Shown here: piece by piece, positions 1 through 9,184 of the stretch
Layout: every line of letters starts with the position of its first letter
Position numbering within the stretch: the first letter of the stretch is position 1
Source of the DNA: Pseudomonas fluorescens
GTDB taxonomy: Bacteria; Pseudomonadota; Gammaproteobacteria; Pseudomonadales; Pseudomonadaceae
Length of the DNA stretch: 64,000 bases
NCBI RefSeq assembly: GCF_902497895.1
Contig: NZ_CABVHQ010000004.1
Span: 1-64,000 of the forward strand
Reading direction: 5' to 3'
Made by a program: the position numbers and the translations under genes
The notes under the pieces: model-generated
What the model saw: the letters and a program-made list of their open reading frames with translations, nothing else
What the model was told of the DNA's origin: nothing
The model's database searches: none

Positions 1-465
1 CCGGCCGGCGGCGGCCAGTGCCCGGGCACCGGCCATGGAGCTTTCTTCATCGCAGGTGGCAAGGATCATCAAGGGTTGCTTGAAGGGTTTGTCCAGTAAC
101 GGCAGGACGGCTTCGATGGCCAGAGCAAAAAAGCCCTTCATGTCGCAACTGCCCAGGCCTATCCAGCGACCGTCGACTTCGGTGAGTTTCAGCGGATCGG
201 TCTGCCACAGCGCGCCGTCGAACGGCACCGTATCACTGTGCCCGGCCAACACCAGGCCGCCGGGGCCTGTGCCAAAGCTGGCGAGCAGGTTGAATTTGCC
301 CGGATTGACCTGCTGGATCTCGCAGGCAAATCCCAGATCGCCGAGCCAGGTCGCCAGCAGGTCGATCACCGCACGATTGGATTGATTCAGGTTCGGCTGA
401 GTACAGCTGACCGACGGTGCAGCGATCAGCGCAGCGAACTGATCTTTCATGGATGGCAAAGGCAT
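1..465 (-). CDS. argE: Acetylornithine deacetylase, N-terminal part (runs off left edge)
   Basis: Cytoplasmic M20-family metallohydrolase that removes the acetyl group from N-acetylornithine in arginine synthesis. About 155 N-terminal codons are present; the rest lies beyond the left edge. Visible family motifs are GHSDTVP (His76 and Asp78, metal ligand and catalytic support), GSCDMKG (Asp108, bridging metal ligand) and CDEE (residues 138-141, catalytic Glu). The ATG at 465 is chosen because GGGAG lies about 8 bases upstream; an internal ATG at 450 is possible. It is divergent from the CYTH/CHAD gene, so the 160-base gap must carry both promoters. argH of the same pathway is at the other end of the window. 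Confidence 0.93.
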   Translation of the reverse strand, partial: MPLPSMKDQFAALIAAPSVSCTQPNLNQSNRAVIDLLATWLGDLGFACEIQQVNPGKFNLLASFGTGPGGLVLAGHSDTVPFDGALWQTDPLKLTEVDGRWIGLGSCDMKGFFALAIEAVLPLLDKPFKQPLMILATCDEESSMAGARALAAAGR

Positions 466-625
466 GCGCGGTCTCCCAGTTCGCTGTTGTGAGCTCCATC
501 ATAGAGCCATCCGGCAGGCGGAATAAACCGTCGCGGCGCGTCGAGCCGGCTTGTCCTGTACACTGCACGGCCTTGGCAGCCACACATTCCCCCCGGCTGC
601 GCTCCCGATCCTGGATTTTCCGGCC

Positions 626-1993
626 ATGCAGAAAGAAACCGAAATCAAACTCCGCGTCAGCCGCGAAACCCTCGCCGCACTACGCGAGCATCCGCTACTG
701 AAAAAACGCAACAAAAGTGGCTGGGAACGCCGTGAACTGATGAACCAGTACTTCGACACGCCAGAGCGCGATCTGGCCCAGGCCAAGGTTGCCCTGCGCC
801 TGCGCCGCGATGGCGAAGAAGTGATCCAGACCCTCAAGACCCGCGGTCAAAGCATCGCCGGTCTGTCCGAGCGTAATGAGTACGACTGGAAGCTGCCCAA
901 AGCCAAGCTCGACGTGAAAAAACTCGACGGCGAATGCTGGCCCGAGCAATTGGCTGAACTGGACAAGAAGACCCTCAAGCCGATCTTCACCACTGACTTC
1001 GTCCGCGAACGCGCGGAAATCGCCTGGGGTCGTGGCAAGGCCAAGGTGGTCATCGAAGCGGCGCTGGACCTGGGCCACGTGATCGTCGGCAAGCAGAAAG
1101 AAGAAATCTGCGAACTGGAACTGGAACTGCGCGAAGGCGAACCGGCGGCATTGCTGGAACTGGCCGCCGAACTGGCCGCCACCCTGGCGCTGATGCCGTG
1201 CGATATCAGCAAGGCCGAGCGGGGCTATCGCCTGTTTGATGCCAACAGCTATTCGCTGAGCCTGCCCGCGCCAAAGCTGACCACTGAACTGCCGCTGGAC
1301 GAGGCTTTCGCCGCGTTGGGCTGGCACTTGCTGAGCAGCAGCCAGCGCCTGGCCGAGCAATACCGCTTCAATGGCCACTGGCGTCTGCTGCAGGACTGGG
1401 TCGATAACCTCGCTGAATTGCGCGCGTTGCTGGGCAGCCTCGGCCAGGCCGCGCCACGTCAATCGACCCACGACCTGCGGGTAGCGCTGGATGCCTTGCT
1501 GGAAGACTGGCGCCCCCTGGTGCAGGCCGGCCAGGACGACGAAGACGTGCGCAAAGCCGCGCCGGAACAGTTCGCCGAAGAGCTCGAAGACGTGCGCTGG
1601 GGTCTGTTCTCGCTGAACACTTCGCGCTGGTTGCTGGCCCGCACCTGGGCAGCCGACCGCAACACTCGGGGCAATCGCCAGGGCGCCGCGCAATTGGGCA
1701 ACTGGTTGCCGCGTCTGCTGGCCGACGAAGCCGTCGCCCTGCAACTGTCGCGCTACCAGCAACAGCCGGAAGACCTGGCCGAACAATTGCCGCGCATCGA
1801 ACGCATCCAGGCCTGGCTGCACCATGCGCGTAACGTGCTGGAAATCCCGGAACTCGATCGCTTGTACGGCGAACTGAAACAGCTGCAGCAACTGGCCAAC
1901 GAGCCGATCACCGATGAAGCGCTCGATGCCCGCAAGCAGCAGGCGATTGTGGTGTTCCAGAATCGTGCCTGGAAGACACTGCTGCGTATGTAA
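626..1993 (+). CDS. CYTH and CHAD domain protein (probable inorganic triphosphatase)
   Basis: 455 residues. The N-terminus carries the CYTH signature ExExK (ETEIK, residues 4-8), followed by basic and acidic strands of the triphosphate tunnel (residues 1-200). Residues from about 230 to the end form the alpha-helical CHAD domain, rich in conserved His/Arg/Lys, which binds polyphosphate. Proteins of this architecture (E. coli YgiF) hydrolyse inorganic triphosphate. The ATG at 626 is preferred over the longer open frame from 551 because ExExK sits at the extreme N-terminus in this family. Polyphosphate binding gives a loose link to ppx/ppk further along, but there is no operon connection. Confidence 0.9.
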   Translation: MQKETEIKLRVSRETLAALREHPLLKKRNKSGWERRELMNQYFDTPERDLAQAKVALRLRRDGEEVIQTLKTRGQSIAGLSERNEYDWKLPKAKLDVKKLDGECWPEQLAELDKKTLKPIFTTDFVRERAEIAWGRGKAKVVIEAALDLGHVIVGKQKEEICELELELREGEPAALLELAAELAATLALMPCDISKAERGYRLFDANSYSLSLPAPKLTTELPLDEAFAALGWHLLSSSQRLAEQYRFNGHWRLLQDWVDNLAELRALLGSLGQAAPRQSTHDLRVALDALLEDWRPLVQAGQDDEDVRKAAPEQFAEELEDVRWGLFSLNTSRWLLARTWAADRNTRGNRQGAAQLGNWLPRLLADEAVALQLSRYQQQPEDLAEQLPRIERIQAWLHHARNVLEIPELDRLYGELKQLQQLANEPITDEALDARKQQAIVVFQNRAWKTLLRM

Positions 1994-2000
1994 CATCGCA

Positions 2001-2074
2001 AAAAAGATCGCAGCCTTCGGCAGCTCCTACGGTGTATGCAATCCTTGTAGGAGCTGCCGCAGGCTGCGATCTTT
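2001..2074. repeat. REP family A inverted pair
   Basis: Two head-to-head copies of a roughly 28-base repeat with core GTAGGAGCTGCCGCAGGCTG followed by CGATCTTTT, separated by about 16 bases. Each copy is itself partly palindromic (GCAGCC..GGCTGC). It fills the space between the CYTH/CHAD gene and the convergent lrp gene. Confidence 0.9.
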
Positions 2075-2083
2075 GTTTCAGCG

Positions 2084-2548
2084 CTACACCGGCAAGCTCG
2101 TCGTGGATTTGATTTCGGACAAAGCCACGATCGAGTTGACCTCCTGTATCCCCGGGACCATCGACAGCTTCTCGAAGAAAAACCGCTCGTATGCCTCGAT
2201 ATCCGCGGTAACGATGCGCAGCAAGAAGTCCACAGACCCCATCAGCACATAACACTCCAGAACTTCCGGAAAGCCGCGAATCGCTTCGGTGAATTCAGTG
2301 AAATTGGAACGGCCGTGGGCGTTGAGTTTGATCTCGGCGAAAATCTGCGTGTTAAGACCGATTTTCTTGCGATCGAGCAACGTCACTTGCCCGCGAATCA
2401 CCCCCTCTTCCTTGAGCCGTTGAATCCGTCGCCAGCACGGCGACTGCGATAACCCGACCTGTTCGGCGATCTGCGCACTGGAAAGCGAGGCGTCCTCCTG
2501 GAGCAGCGCCAGAATCCGCCGATCGTAAGCATCCAGCTCGCTATGCAT
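2084..2548 (-). CDS. Lrp/AsnC family transcriptional regulator
   Basis: 154 residues, the usual size for the family. Residues 1-60 are the AsnC-type helix-turn-helix (DRRILALLQEDASLS, then IAEQVGLSQSPCWRRIQRL); residues 65-145 are the RAM/ACT-like ligand-binding and oligomerisation domain (VLECYVLMGSVDFLLRI). Such proteins sense amino acids and often control adjacent metabolic genes or themselves. The upstream 125 bases separate it from a divergent small ORF and are AT-rich, consistent with an Lrp-type autoregulated promoter, though no operator can be defined. The target is unknown. Confidence 0.9.
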   Translation of the reverse strand: MHSELDAYDRRILALLQEDASLSSAQIAEQVGLSQSPCWRRIQRLKEEGVIRGQVTLLDRKKIGLNTQIFAEIKLNAHGRSNFTEFTEAIRGFPEVLECYVLMGSVDFLLRIVTADIEAYERFFFEKLSMVPGIQEVNSIVALSEIKSTTSLPV

Positions 2549-2673
2549 ATAAAAACCCTGAAAATAGATAATTACGAATTGTTCAATTCGATTTATGACG
2601 AATTAGCCTCATCATAGATAAGAAATACCCGCGACAGCATGTAAAAATTTCTCCAGTGATTTGGAGAACCAGC

Positions 2674-3012
2674 ATGCCCCCTCTCGAAGCTGTCAGCACC
2701 ACCCCGACCCGCGCCGATGTATGGAACGTCAGCAACGCTCATTGCCGAGTGCACTATCAACTTCTGGCGGAAGCCGAACCGGATCTGCTGTGCCGGGTGC
2801 TTAACCATTTCGCCCTGCAATTTCTGATTCCGCAGCAGGTCAACGTGCTGCAACAGGACGATTTACTGTCGATCGACGTGGTGCTCGACGGGCTGAGCTG
2901 GCACCGCGCCCAGGTGATTGCTGAAAAACTCCGTAATTTGATCAGCGTCTGCTCGGTGGATTTGCAACCTGCTGAATCTGCATGGGCTCAGCCCGCACAG
3001 GCGGCCGGCTGA
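2674..3012 (+). CDS. Conserved small protein, possible ACT-like fold
   Basis: 112 residues, function not recognised. The ATG at 2674 follows a good ribosome binding site (TTGGAG at 2661-2666). Residues 30-95 alternate short strands and helices (NAHCRVHYQLLAEAEPDLLC, then VVLDGLSWHRAQVIAEKL), resembling the betaalphabeta pattern of ACT regulatory domains; this is inference from pattern only. The tail is Ala/Pro-rich. It is divergent from the lrp gene, so co-regulation by that Lrp protein is a reasonable guess. No signal peptide or membrane segment. Confidence 0.7.
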   Translation: MPPLEAVSTTPTRADVWNVSNAHCRVHYQLLAEAEPDLLCRVLNHFALQFLIPQQVNVLQQDDLLSIDVVLDGLSWHRAQVIAEKLRNLISVCSVDLQPAESAWAQPAQAAG

Positions 3013-3153
3013 AGCCTGTCGGCAAAAACTCGCAACGGCTTGGTTCGGTAACGGCCGAACGGTCGGTTCATCCGGGGACTATTCTTGGCAATCGGTGGTC
3101 AGAGACGCACACGTCTCAACCGCTAGTTGCAGGATCGTTCAAAAGGAACCCGC

Positions 3154-4932
3154 ATGTCCGTCCCCCTCCTCACTCAGGATCGCTGGCTCGATCTCAATGA
3201 TCTGCTGCGTGAACTGGTCGCCCAGGGCTTTATCAGCCAGGATTGTGCCGAACACGCATTGACCACCCGACGCAACGCCGTCAACAGCAAGCTCCACCCG
3301 CTGGAATTCCTCGCCAACCAGCAGTTCGAAGACCTCAGTCGACCCGGCAAGCAGCTCGATCTGGAAAGCCTGACCCTGTGGCTCGCGCAGCAGGCCGGTC
3401 AGCCTTACTTGCGCATCGACCCGCTGAAGATCAATGTCGCAGGCATCACCCCGCTGATGTCCTATGCCTTTGCCCAGCGTCACAAGATCCTCGCCGTTTC
3501 GATCGATCGCGACGCGGTGACCGTGGCCAGCGCGCAGCCCTACGTCACCGCTTGGGAAGCCGATCTGACCCACGTCCTGAAGCTGCCGATCAAACGCGTG
3601 GTGGCCAACCCGGCAGACATCCAGCGCTTTACCGTGGAGTTTTTCCGCCTGGCCAAGTCGGTCAGCGGCGCCAACTCTGATCAGAAAATGAACACCCTGG
3701 GCAACTTCGAACAGTTGCTCAACCTCGGTGCCAGCGACCAGGAGCCGGACGCCAATGACGCGCACATCGTCAATATCGTCGACTGGCTGTTCCAGTACGC
3801 CTTCCAGCAACGCGCCAGCGATATCCATATCGAACCCCGCCGAGAGCAAGGCACCGTGCGCTTTCGTATCGACGGCGTGCTGCACAATGTCTATCAATTT
3901 CCCCCACAAGTGACCATGGCCATCGTCAGCCGCCTGAAAAGCCTGGGCCGGATGAACGTCGCGGAAAAGCGCAAACCCCAGGACGGCCGGGTCAAGACCA
4001 AAACCCCGGACGGCGGCGAAGTCGAGCTGCGCCTGTCGACCCTGCCAACGGCCTTTGGCGAAAAAATGGTCATGCGGATTTTCGATCCGGAAGTGCTGCT
4101 CAAGGACTTCGACCAGCTGGGCTTCTCGGGCGAAGACCTGCGCCGCTGGCAAGACATGACCCGCCAGCCCAACGGCATCATCCTGGTCACCGGCCCGACC
4201 GGCTCGGGCAAGACCACCACGCTCTATACCACCCTGAAGAAACTGGCAACGCCCGAAGTCAATCTCTGCACCATCGAAGACCCGATCGAAATGGTCGAGC
4301 CGGCGTTCAACCAGATGCAGGTCCAGCACAACATCGACCTGACCTTTGCCAGCGGTATACGGGCGCTGATGCGTCAGGACCCGGACATCATCATGATCGG
4401 TGAAATCCGCGACCTGGAAACCGCGGAAATGGCGATCCAGGCCGCACTCACCGGGCACCTGGTGCTGTCGACGCTGCACACCAACGACGCGCCGAGCGCC
4501 ATCAGCCGTCTGTTGGAGCTCGGTGTGCCGCATTACCTGATCAAGGCCACCGTACTCGGGGTCATGGCCCAGCGGCTGGTGCGTACCCTTTGCCCACACT
4601 GCAAAGCGCCAGTGAGCCTGGGCGACGAAGACTGGCAGACCCTGACCCGGCCCTGGCAAGCACCGCTGCCGACCAATGCCCAGCGGGCAATCGGTTGCCT
4701 GGAATGCCGCGACACAGGTTACCGCGGGCGTGCCGGGGTCTACGAAATCATGCTGATGAGCGACAGCGTCAAAGCGCTGATCCACCGGGACACCGACCTG
4801 CTGGCTGTGCGTCACCAGGCATTCAAGGAAGGCATGCGCAGCCTGCGGTTATCCGGCGCGCAGAAAGTCGCGGCTGGCTTGACCACCATCGAGGAAGTGC
4901 TGCGCGTAACTCCCCAGAGTGAGCTGAAATAA
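3154..4932 (+). CDS. GspE/PulE-type secretion ATPase (orphan)
   Basis: 592 residues. An N-terminal MshEN/T2SSE_N-like region (about 1-190) is followed by the ATPase: Walker A GPTGSGKTTT (residues 347-356), Asp box and Walker B (RQDPDIIMIGEIRD, about 410-423), His box (LSTLHTND), and a tetracysteine zinc element (CPHC near 484 and CLEC near 520). These are hallmarks of type II secretion and type IV pilus assembly ATPases. The start at 3154 has AAAAGGA upstream. No other gsp/pil gene is nearby, so it must act with a machine encoded elsewhere or have a separate role. A lone ATPase at this locus is, from memory, also present in P. aeruginosa. Confidence 0.9.
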   Translation: MSVPLLTQDRWLDLNDLLRELVAQGFISQDCAEHALTTRRNAVNSKLHPLEFLANQQFEDLSRPGKQLDLESLTLWLAQQAGQPYLRIDPLKINVAGITPLMSYAFAQRHKILAVSIDRDAVTVASAQPYVTAWEADLTHVLKLPIKRVVANPADIQRFTVEFFRLAKSVSGANSDQKMNTLGNFEQLLNLGASDQEPDANDAHIVNIVDWLFQYAFQQRASDIHIEPRREQGTVRFRIDGVLHNVYQFPPQVTMAIVSRLKSLGRMNVAEKRKPQDGRVKTKTPDGGEVELRLSTLPTAFGEKMVMRIFDPEVLLKDFDQLGFSGEDLRRWQDMTRQPNGIILVTGPTGSGKTTTLYTTLKKLATPEVNLCTIEDPIEMVEPAFNQMQVQHNIDLTFASGIRALMRQDPDIIMIGEIRDLETAEMAIQAALTGHLVLSTLHTNDAPSAISRLLELGVPHYLIKATVLGVMAQRLVRTLCPHCKAPVSLGDEDWQTLTRPWQAPLPTNAQRAIGCLECRDTGYRGRAGVYEIMLMSDSVKALIHRDTDLLAVRHQAFKEGMRSLRLSGAQKVAAGLTTIEEVLRVTPQSELK

Positions 4933-4946
4933 CGACGTGGCCGAGG

Positions 4947-5093
4947 ATGGTCGTCAGGCCGCCTTCCTGGAAGCCAAAGCCCCCGGCCGCAGACGGAGTC
5001 TGGATAGCCAAAGGGCTGGGCGCACCTGTCGGCTCCCGTGTGCGAATTATCGGACAGAAGGGGGTAATCATTCAGGTAGAACCCGTCGATTGA
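4947..5093 (+). pseudogene. Possible NfeD-type C-terminal OB-fold remnant
   Basis: A 48-codon open frame immediately after the secretion ATPase. Its last 33 residues (DGVWIAKGLGAPVGSRVRII, then GQKGVIIQVEPVD) resemble the closing OB-fold of NfeD proteins, where a G-x-W-x-A strand, a G-x-x-V-R-V strand and a terminal V-E-P strand are typical. The NfeD membrane segments are absent and the nominal ATG at 4947 has no usable ribosome binding site spacing (GAGG abuts the ATG). I therefore read it as a truncated relic rather than a working gene; a real small SH3/OB protein is the alternative. Confidence 0.35.
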
Positions 5094-5162
5094 GGGTAAT
5101 GGAACTCAATTGGGCTACCGAGCATCCAAGACTTCAGATAACCCACGTTGGAGTCACCCATA

Positions 5163-5480
5163 ATGCGTCTTAAACTTGCTGTCGCTACCCTGGCCTTGCT
5201 TTCCCTTCCTGTTGGTTCGGCAATGGCCGACAGCTTCTGGCGTAACGTTATTTCCTCAGGTGCGACCACAGGTTCTACCTACCTGACCTTCAAGGATCAC
5301 AAGCTGATGGTCGCCGCCCAGGACGATGCCGGCAGCTTCGTCGCCAGCGATGGTGGTATTCGTGGCCCGTATCTGGAAGCTGCGATGCAGAAAGTTCGCG
5401 CCGACAACCCGGGCTTGCAGGCTACCGACATGGAACTGGCCAACGCGATTCTGGCGAAGAATGCCGTAGCCCAGCAGTGA
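5163..5480 (+). CDS. Secreted DUF2388-family small protein
   Basis: 105 residues with a clear Sec signal peptide: MRLK, hydrophobic stretch LAVATLALLSLPVGSAM and an A-x-A-like cleavage site near residue 22. The mature part of about 83 residues is soluble and probably periplasmic. Sequence features SSGATTGSTYLTFKDHK and a C-terminal Ala/Asn-rich helix match what I recall of the Pseudomonas-restricted DUF2388 family, whose function is unknown. GGAG lies about 8 bases before the ATG. The gene stands alone and ends in a strong terminator. Confidence 0.8.
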   Translation: MRLKLAVATLALLSLPVGSAMADSFWRNVISSGATTGSTYLTFKDHKLMVAAQDDAGSFVASDGGIRGPYLEAAMQKVRADNPGLQATDMELANAILAKNAVAQQ

Positions 5481-5498
5481 TCTGCTGCTCTGCCGAAT

Positions 5499-5531
5499 AA
5501 AAAATGCCGCTCCCTGGAGCGGCATTTTTTT
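5499..5531 (+). terminator. Rho-independent terminator
   Basis: Perfect stem AATGCCGCTCC/GGAGCGGCATT with a short CTG loop, A-tract on the left and seven Ts on the right, 20 bases after the DUF2388 stop. The symmetric A/T flanks would let it work in both directions. Confidence 0.9.
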
Positions 5532-5575
5532 GCCCCTTTGATGCTAGGCAATCATGGTGATCAATTGTGGCGAGG

Positions 5576-5698
5576 GAGCTTGCTCCCGCTGGGGCGCGCA
5601 GCGGCCCTGAAATCTGCAACTGCGGTTTTTCAGATAGAACGCATGCACAGGTTTTACGACTGCTTCGCAGTCGAGCGGGAGCAAGCTCCCTCGCCACA
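5576..5698. repeat. REP family B inverted pair
   Basis: Two inverted copies of TGTGGCGAGGGAGCTTGCTC, about 80 bases apart. Each copy contains the palindrome GGGAGCTTGCTCCC. Inner sequences (GCGCAGCGGCCCTG and ACTGCTTCGCAGTC) are the variable tails typical of this repeat in fluorescent pseudomonads. It lies between the DUF2388 gene and the gcvP stop. Confidence 0.9.
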
Positions 5699-5751
5699 GG
5701 TTCTCCATTCGGCACCAACGACCGGTATCAGGGCAAGCCCCCACCTTTGAC

Positions 5752-8625
5752 TCAACGATACGCATCCACCGGCACACAAGCACAAAACAGATTGCGGTCG
5801 CCATAGACATTGTCGACGCGATTCACCGTCGGCCAGTATTTATGGGCCTTGGTGTGAACGCTGGGGGTGACTGCCTGTTCGATGGTGTAGGGCCGTTCCC
5901 AGACGCCGGTAATATCCGCCAGGGTGTGGGGCGAACGTTTCAACGGGTTGTCTTCACCCGGCCAGGTACCGTTCTGCACCTGGGATATTTCCGCACGAAT
6001 ACTCAACATCGCTTCAATGAACCGATCCAGTTCAGCCTTGGACTCGCTCTCGGTCGGCTCGACCATCAACGTACCTGGCACCGGGAACGACATGGTCGGC
6101 GCGTGAAAGCCATAGTCCATCAAACGCTTGGCCACGTCCTCTTCACTGATCCCGGTTTGAGCCTTGAGCGGTCGCAGATCGAGAATGCATTCGTGGGCCA
6201 CCCGGCCATTACGCCCGGTATAGAGCACCGGGAAGGCTCCGCTCAGATGCTCGGCCAAATAATTTGCAGCGAGAATCGCCACCTCGCTGGCGTCCGCCAA
6301 TTGCGGTCCCATCATGGCGATGTACATCCAGCTGATCGGCAGAATGCTCGCGCTGCCCCAGGGCGCCGCACTGACTGCGCCGTTCTCCGGCAGCGGGCCT
6401 TCGATCGGCACCACTGGGTGATTGGCGACGAACGGTGCCAGATGCGCCCGCACGCCAATCGGCCCCATGCCGGGACCGCCGCCGCCATGGGGGATGCAGA
6501 AGGTCTTGTGCAAATTCATGTGGGATACGTCAGCGCCGATATCCGCTGGCCGGGCCAGCCCGACCTGGGCGTTAAGGTTGGCGCCGTCCATGTACACCTG
6601 GCCGCCGTGGCTGTGGACAACTTCGCAGATCTCGCTGATGCCTTCTTCATACACGCCATGGGTCGACGGGTAGGTCACCATCAGACAGGAGAGCTTTTCG
6701 CCGGCGCCCAGGGCCTTGGCTTTCAGGTCGTCCAGATCAACGTTGCCGGCATCGTCGCACTCGACGATGACCACCTGCATGCCCGCCATCTGCGCCGAAG
6801 CCGGGTTGGTACCGTGGGCAGACGCCGGGATCAGGCAAATGTTGCGCGCGCCCTGCTGGCGGCTCTCATGGTATTTGCGGATCGCCAGCAACCCGGCGTA
6901 CTCGCCCTGGGCGCCGGAGTTGGGCTGCATGCAGATGGCATCGAAGCCGGTGATCGCGCATAGCCAGCGCTCCAGCTCCCTGATCATCAGTGAATAGCCC
7001 ACCGCCTGTTCGGTCGGCGCGAACGGGTGCAGATTGGCAAAGCCCGGCCAGGTGATCGGGATCATCTCGCTGCTGGCATTGAGCTTCATGGTGCAGGAGC
7101 CCAGCGGGATCATCGACTGGTTGAGTGACAGGTCCTTGTTTTCCAGCTGCTTGAGGTAGCGCAGCATCTCGGTTTCGCTGTGATGGGCACTGAATACCGG
7201 ATGGCTCAGATAAGGCGAGCTGCGCAGCAGTTCAGCCGGGATGCCCGAGACCAATGGCTCGGCATCCAGCTCAGCGACATCAAGCCCGTGGTCGGCGCCG
7301 AGGAAGATATCGAACAACCGCGCCACCATGGTTTCATCACAGGTTTCATCGAGGCTCAGGCCCAACTGGCCACGGCCGAGAATCCGCAGATTGATCTGCG
7401 CAGCCTTGGCGCTTTCGATAATCGCTGTCTGGCTGCCGCCGACTTCCAGAGTCAAGGTGTCGAAGAACTGCGTGTTAAGCCGTGTAATACCGTTGCGCTC
7501 AAGACCGGCCGCCAGAATGCAGGTCAGTCGGTGAACCCGTTGGGCAATGCGTTTGAGTCCCTCCGGACCGTGATAGACCGCATAGAAGCTGGCGATGTTG
7601 GCCAGCAGCACCTGCGCGGTACAGATGTTCGAGTTGGCCTTCTCCCGGCGGATATGCTGCTCGCGGGTCTGCAGCGCCATACGTAGCGCAACATTGCCCC
7701 GTGCATCCTTGGAAACGCCGATGATCCGCCCGGGAATCGCCCGTTTGAACTCATCACGACTGGCAAAAAACGCTGCATGAGGGCCGCCGTACCCCATGGG
7801 CACACCAAATCGCTGGGACGAACCAAACACTACATCGGCCCCTAGCTCGCCTGGTGGGGTCAACAGCAACAAGCTAAGCAGATCAGCCGAGACACAGGCC
7901 AGCGCCTGCTGCGCATGCAACTGATCGATCAGCGGCCGCAAGTTGCGGATTTCACCGTGGGTGTCCGGGTACTGCAACAGCGCACCGAACACCTGGTGGT
8001 TGGCAAGATTATCCACAGCATCGATCACCAGCTCGAAGCCGAACCCTTCGGCCCGGGTCTGGACCACGGAAATAGTCTGTGGATGGCAATTTTCGTCGAC
8101 GAAAAACAGATTGCTTCTGGACTTGGCCACGCGCTTGGCCAGCGCCATGGCCTCCGCTGCCGCCGTGGCTTCATCCAACAGCGATGCGTTGGCCAGCTCC
8201 AGGCCGGTGAGGTCGATGGTCAGTTGCTGGAAATTCAGTAACGCTTCGAGCCGCCCCTGGGCAATTTCCGGCTGATAGGGTGTGTAGGCGGTGTACCAAC
8301 CGGGATTTTCCAGCACGTTACGCAGGATCACCGTCGGCGTCAGGGTGCCGTGATAACCCATGCCGATCAGACTGGTCCAGACCTGGTTCTGCTCGGCATA
8401 ACCTCTGAGTTTGGCCAGTGCGGCTTCTTCATCCAGAGCGGGTAGCAGATCCAGTTCGCGGTTGAATCGAATGCAGGGCGGCACTGTCTGCTCGATCAAC
8501 TCGACCCGACTGGCGAGCCCGAGGCTGTCGAGCATGGCCTGTTGCTCGGCGCAATCGGGTCCCAAATGGCGCCGCAGGAAGGCGTTGGGGTCGCGTAACT
8601 GGCTCAAGGACGGCAGCTGGGACAT
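5752..8625 (-). CDS. gcvP: Glycine dehydrogenase (decarboxylating), P protein
   Basis: 957 residues, full length for the homodimeric P protein. It decarboxylates glycine and passes the aminomethyl group to lipoylated GcvH. The N-terminal half ([16 protein letters not shown]) and C-terminal half are the duplicated fold-type I PLP domains; the PLP lysine lies in [19 protein letters not shown] near residue 705. The ATG at 8625 follows AAGAGAG. It is the last gene of gcvT-gcvH-gcvP but is separated from gcvH by about 560 bases of REP and relic DNA, so it probably has its own promoter in 8626-8950. Confidence 0.97.
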   Translation of the reverse strand: MSQLPSLSQLRDPNAFLRRHLGPDCAEQQAMLDSLGLASRVELIEQTVPPCIRFNRELDLLPALDEEAALAKLRGYAEQNQVWTSLIGMGYHGTLTPTVILRNVLENPGWYTAYTPYQPEIAQGRLEALLNFQQLTIDLTGLELANASLLDEATAAAEAMALAKRVAKSRSNLFFVDENCHPQTISVVQTRAEGFGFELVIDAVDNLANHQVFGALLQYPDTHGEIRNLRPLIDQLHAQQALACVSADLLSLLLLTPPGELGADVVFGSSQRFGVPMGYGGPHAAFFASRDEFKRAIPGRIIGVSKDARGNVALRMALQTREQHIRREKANSNICTAQVLLANIASFYAVYHGPEGLKRIAQRVHRLTCILAAGLERNGITRLNTQFFDTLTLEVGGSQTAIIESAKAAQINLRILGRGQLGLSLDETCDETMVARLFDIFLGADHGLDVAELDAEPLVSGIPAELLRSSPYLSHPVFSAHHSETEMLRYLKQLENKDLSLNQSMIPLGSCTMKLNASSEMIPITWPGFANLHPFAPTEQAVGYSLMIRELERWLCAITGFDAICMQPNSGAQGEYAGLLAIRKYHESRQQGARNICLIPASAHGTNPASAQMAGMQVVIVECDDAGNVDLDDLKAKALGAGEKLSCLMVTYPSTHGVYEEGISEICEVVHSHGGQVYMDGANLNAQVGLARPADIGADVSHMNLHKTFCIPHGGGGPGMGPIGVRAHLAPFVANHPVVPIEGPLPENGAVSAAPWGSASILPISWMYIAMMGPQLADASEVAILAANYLAEHLSGAFPVLYTGRNGRVAHECILDLRPLKAQTGISEEDVAKRLMDYGFHAPTMSFPVPGTLMVEPTESESKAELDRFIEAMLSIRAEISQVQNGTWPGEDNPLKRSPHTLADITGVWERPYTIEQAVTPSVHTKAHKYWPTVNRVDNVYGDRNLFCACVPVDAYR

Positions 8626-8697
8626 GACGGGCTCTCTTCTTGAATGGCGCTCGGCGTCGATGCAATACGGTCAAAGCAGCATAGCAGTCGATCCGAG

Positions 8698-8943
8698 GGT
8701 CGACGGCATGGGGTCTTTGGCCAAGCGGTACCATTATGCTCAGCGTCTGAGAGCGCGCTGCGGGTGCTGGAAGACGCCGCACAAGCCTTGGGCTCGAGCT
8801 GAACGGCCGTGCGCACGGTTTCACGGAGGGCATGTTCCCGGTCGCGGAACGTGTGGGTCGTCTCGCTGCCGATGTTCTCGGCCATGAGCAAGAGTGATGT
8901 CGAGCGTTCGGTGGCGGCGGTCAAGGCTGTGCTGCAGCCGTAA
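8698..8943 (+). pseudogene. Decayed DegT/DnrJ/EryC1/StrS aminotransferase fragment
   Basis: No open frame spans this stretch, but three consecutive pieces in two frames match the C-terminal half of sugar aminotransferases of the DegT family. Frame 1 (8698-8802) reads GVFGQAVPLC, then ALRVLEDAAQALGSS and a stop; EDAAQA is the family's PLP-binding Asp region. Frame 3 (about 8796-8853) reads LNGRAHGFTEGMFPVAERV, matching the G-F/Y-x-E-G-x-F-P-V-A-E motif near the family C-terminus. Frame 1 then resumes (8857-8943) with VVSLPMFSAMSKSDVERSVA and ends in AAVKAVLQP and TAA, a typical terminal helix. The order is right, but much of the protein between the first two pieces is deleted and the N-terminal half is absent. 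It lies in the upstream region of gcvP on the opposite strand. Confidence 0.75.
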
Positions 8944-8957
8944 TCGCTGCCTGCATC

Positions 8958-9054
8958 TGTAGGAGCTGCCGCAGGCTGCGATCTTTTGATCTTTCTAACG
9001 GACACGCGTTTTCCGAACAAAGATCAAAAGATCGCAGCCTTCGGCAGCTCCTAC
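8958..9054. repeat. REP family A inverted pair
   Basis: Two inverted copies of the GTAGGAGCTGCCGCAGGCTG-CGATCTTTT element, about 37 bases apart, directly after the DegT relic. The arms extend symmetrically (CTTTTGATCTTT/AAAGATCAAAAG). Confidence 0.9.
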
Positions 9055-9079
9055 GGTGGAAGGGTTTAACAAATCCCGT

Positions 9080-9174
9080 GTAGGAGCTGGCGGAGCCTGC
9101 GATCTTTTCGGCGGTCGGTGGAGTGTCGCGGCTGACACCAAGATCAAAAGATCGCAGCCTTCGGCAGCTCCTAC
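9080..9174. repeat. REP family A inverted pair (second)
   Basis: A second inverted pair in tandem with the one ending at 9054. The left copy is a GTAGGAGCTGGCGGAGCCTG variant; the right copy is standard. Together with the preceding pair and the relic it fills the gcvH-gcvP gap, 10 bases from the gcvH stop. Confidence 0.9.
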
Positions 9175-9184
9175 GGGGCGAGCA

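Noticed and set aside
695..1996. 433-codon open frame antisense to the CYTH/CHAD gene
   Set aside because: High-GC codon bias on the real gene leaves the complementary frame open; no domain or ribosome binding site supports it.
3139..4815. 558-codon open frame antisense to the secretion ATPase
   Set aside because: Shadow of a clearly conserved ATPase on the other strand; composition is His/Gln/Asp-rich noise.
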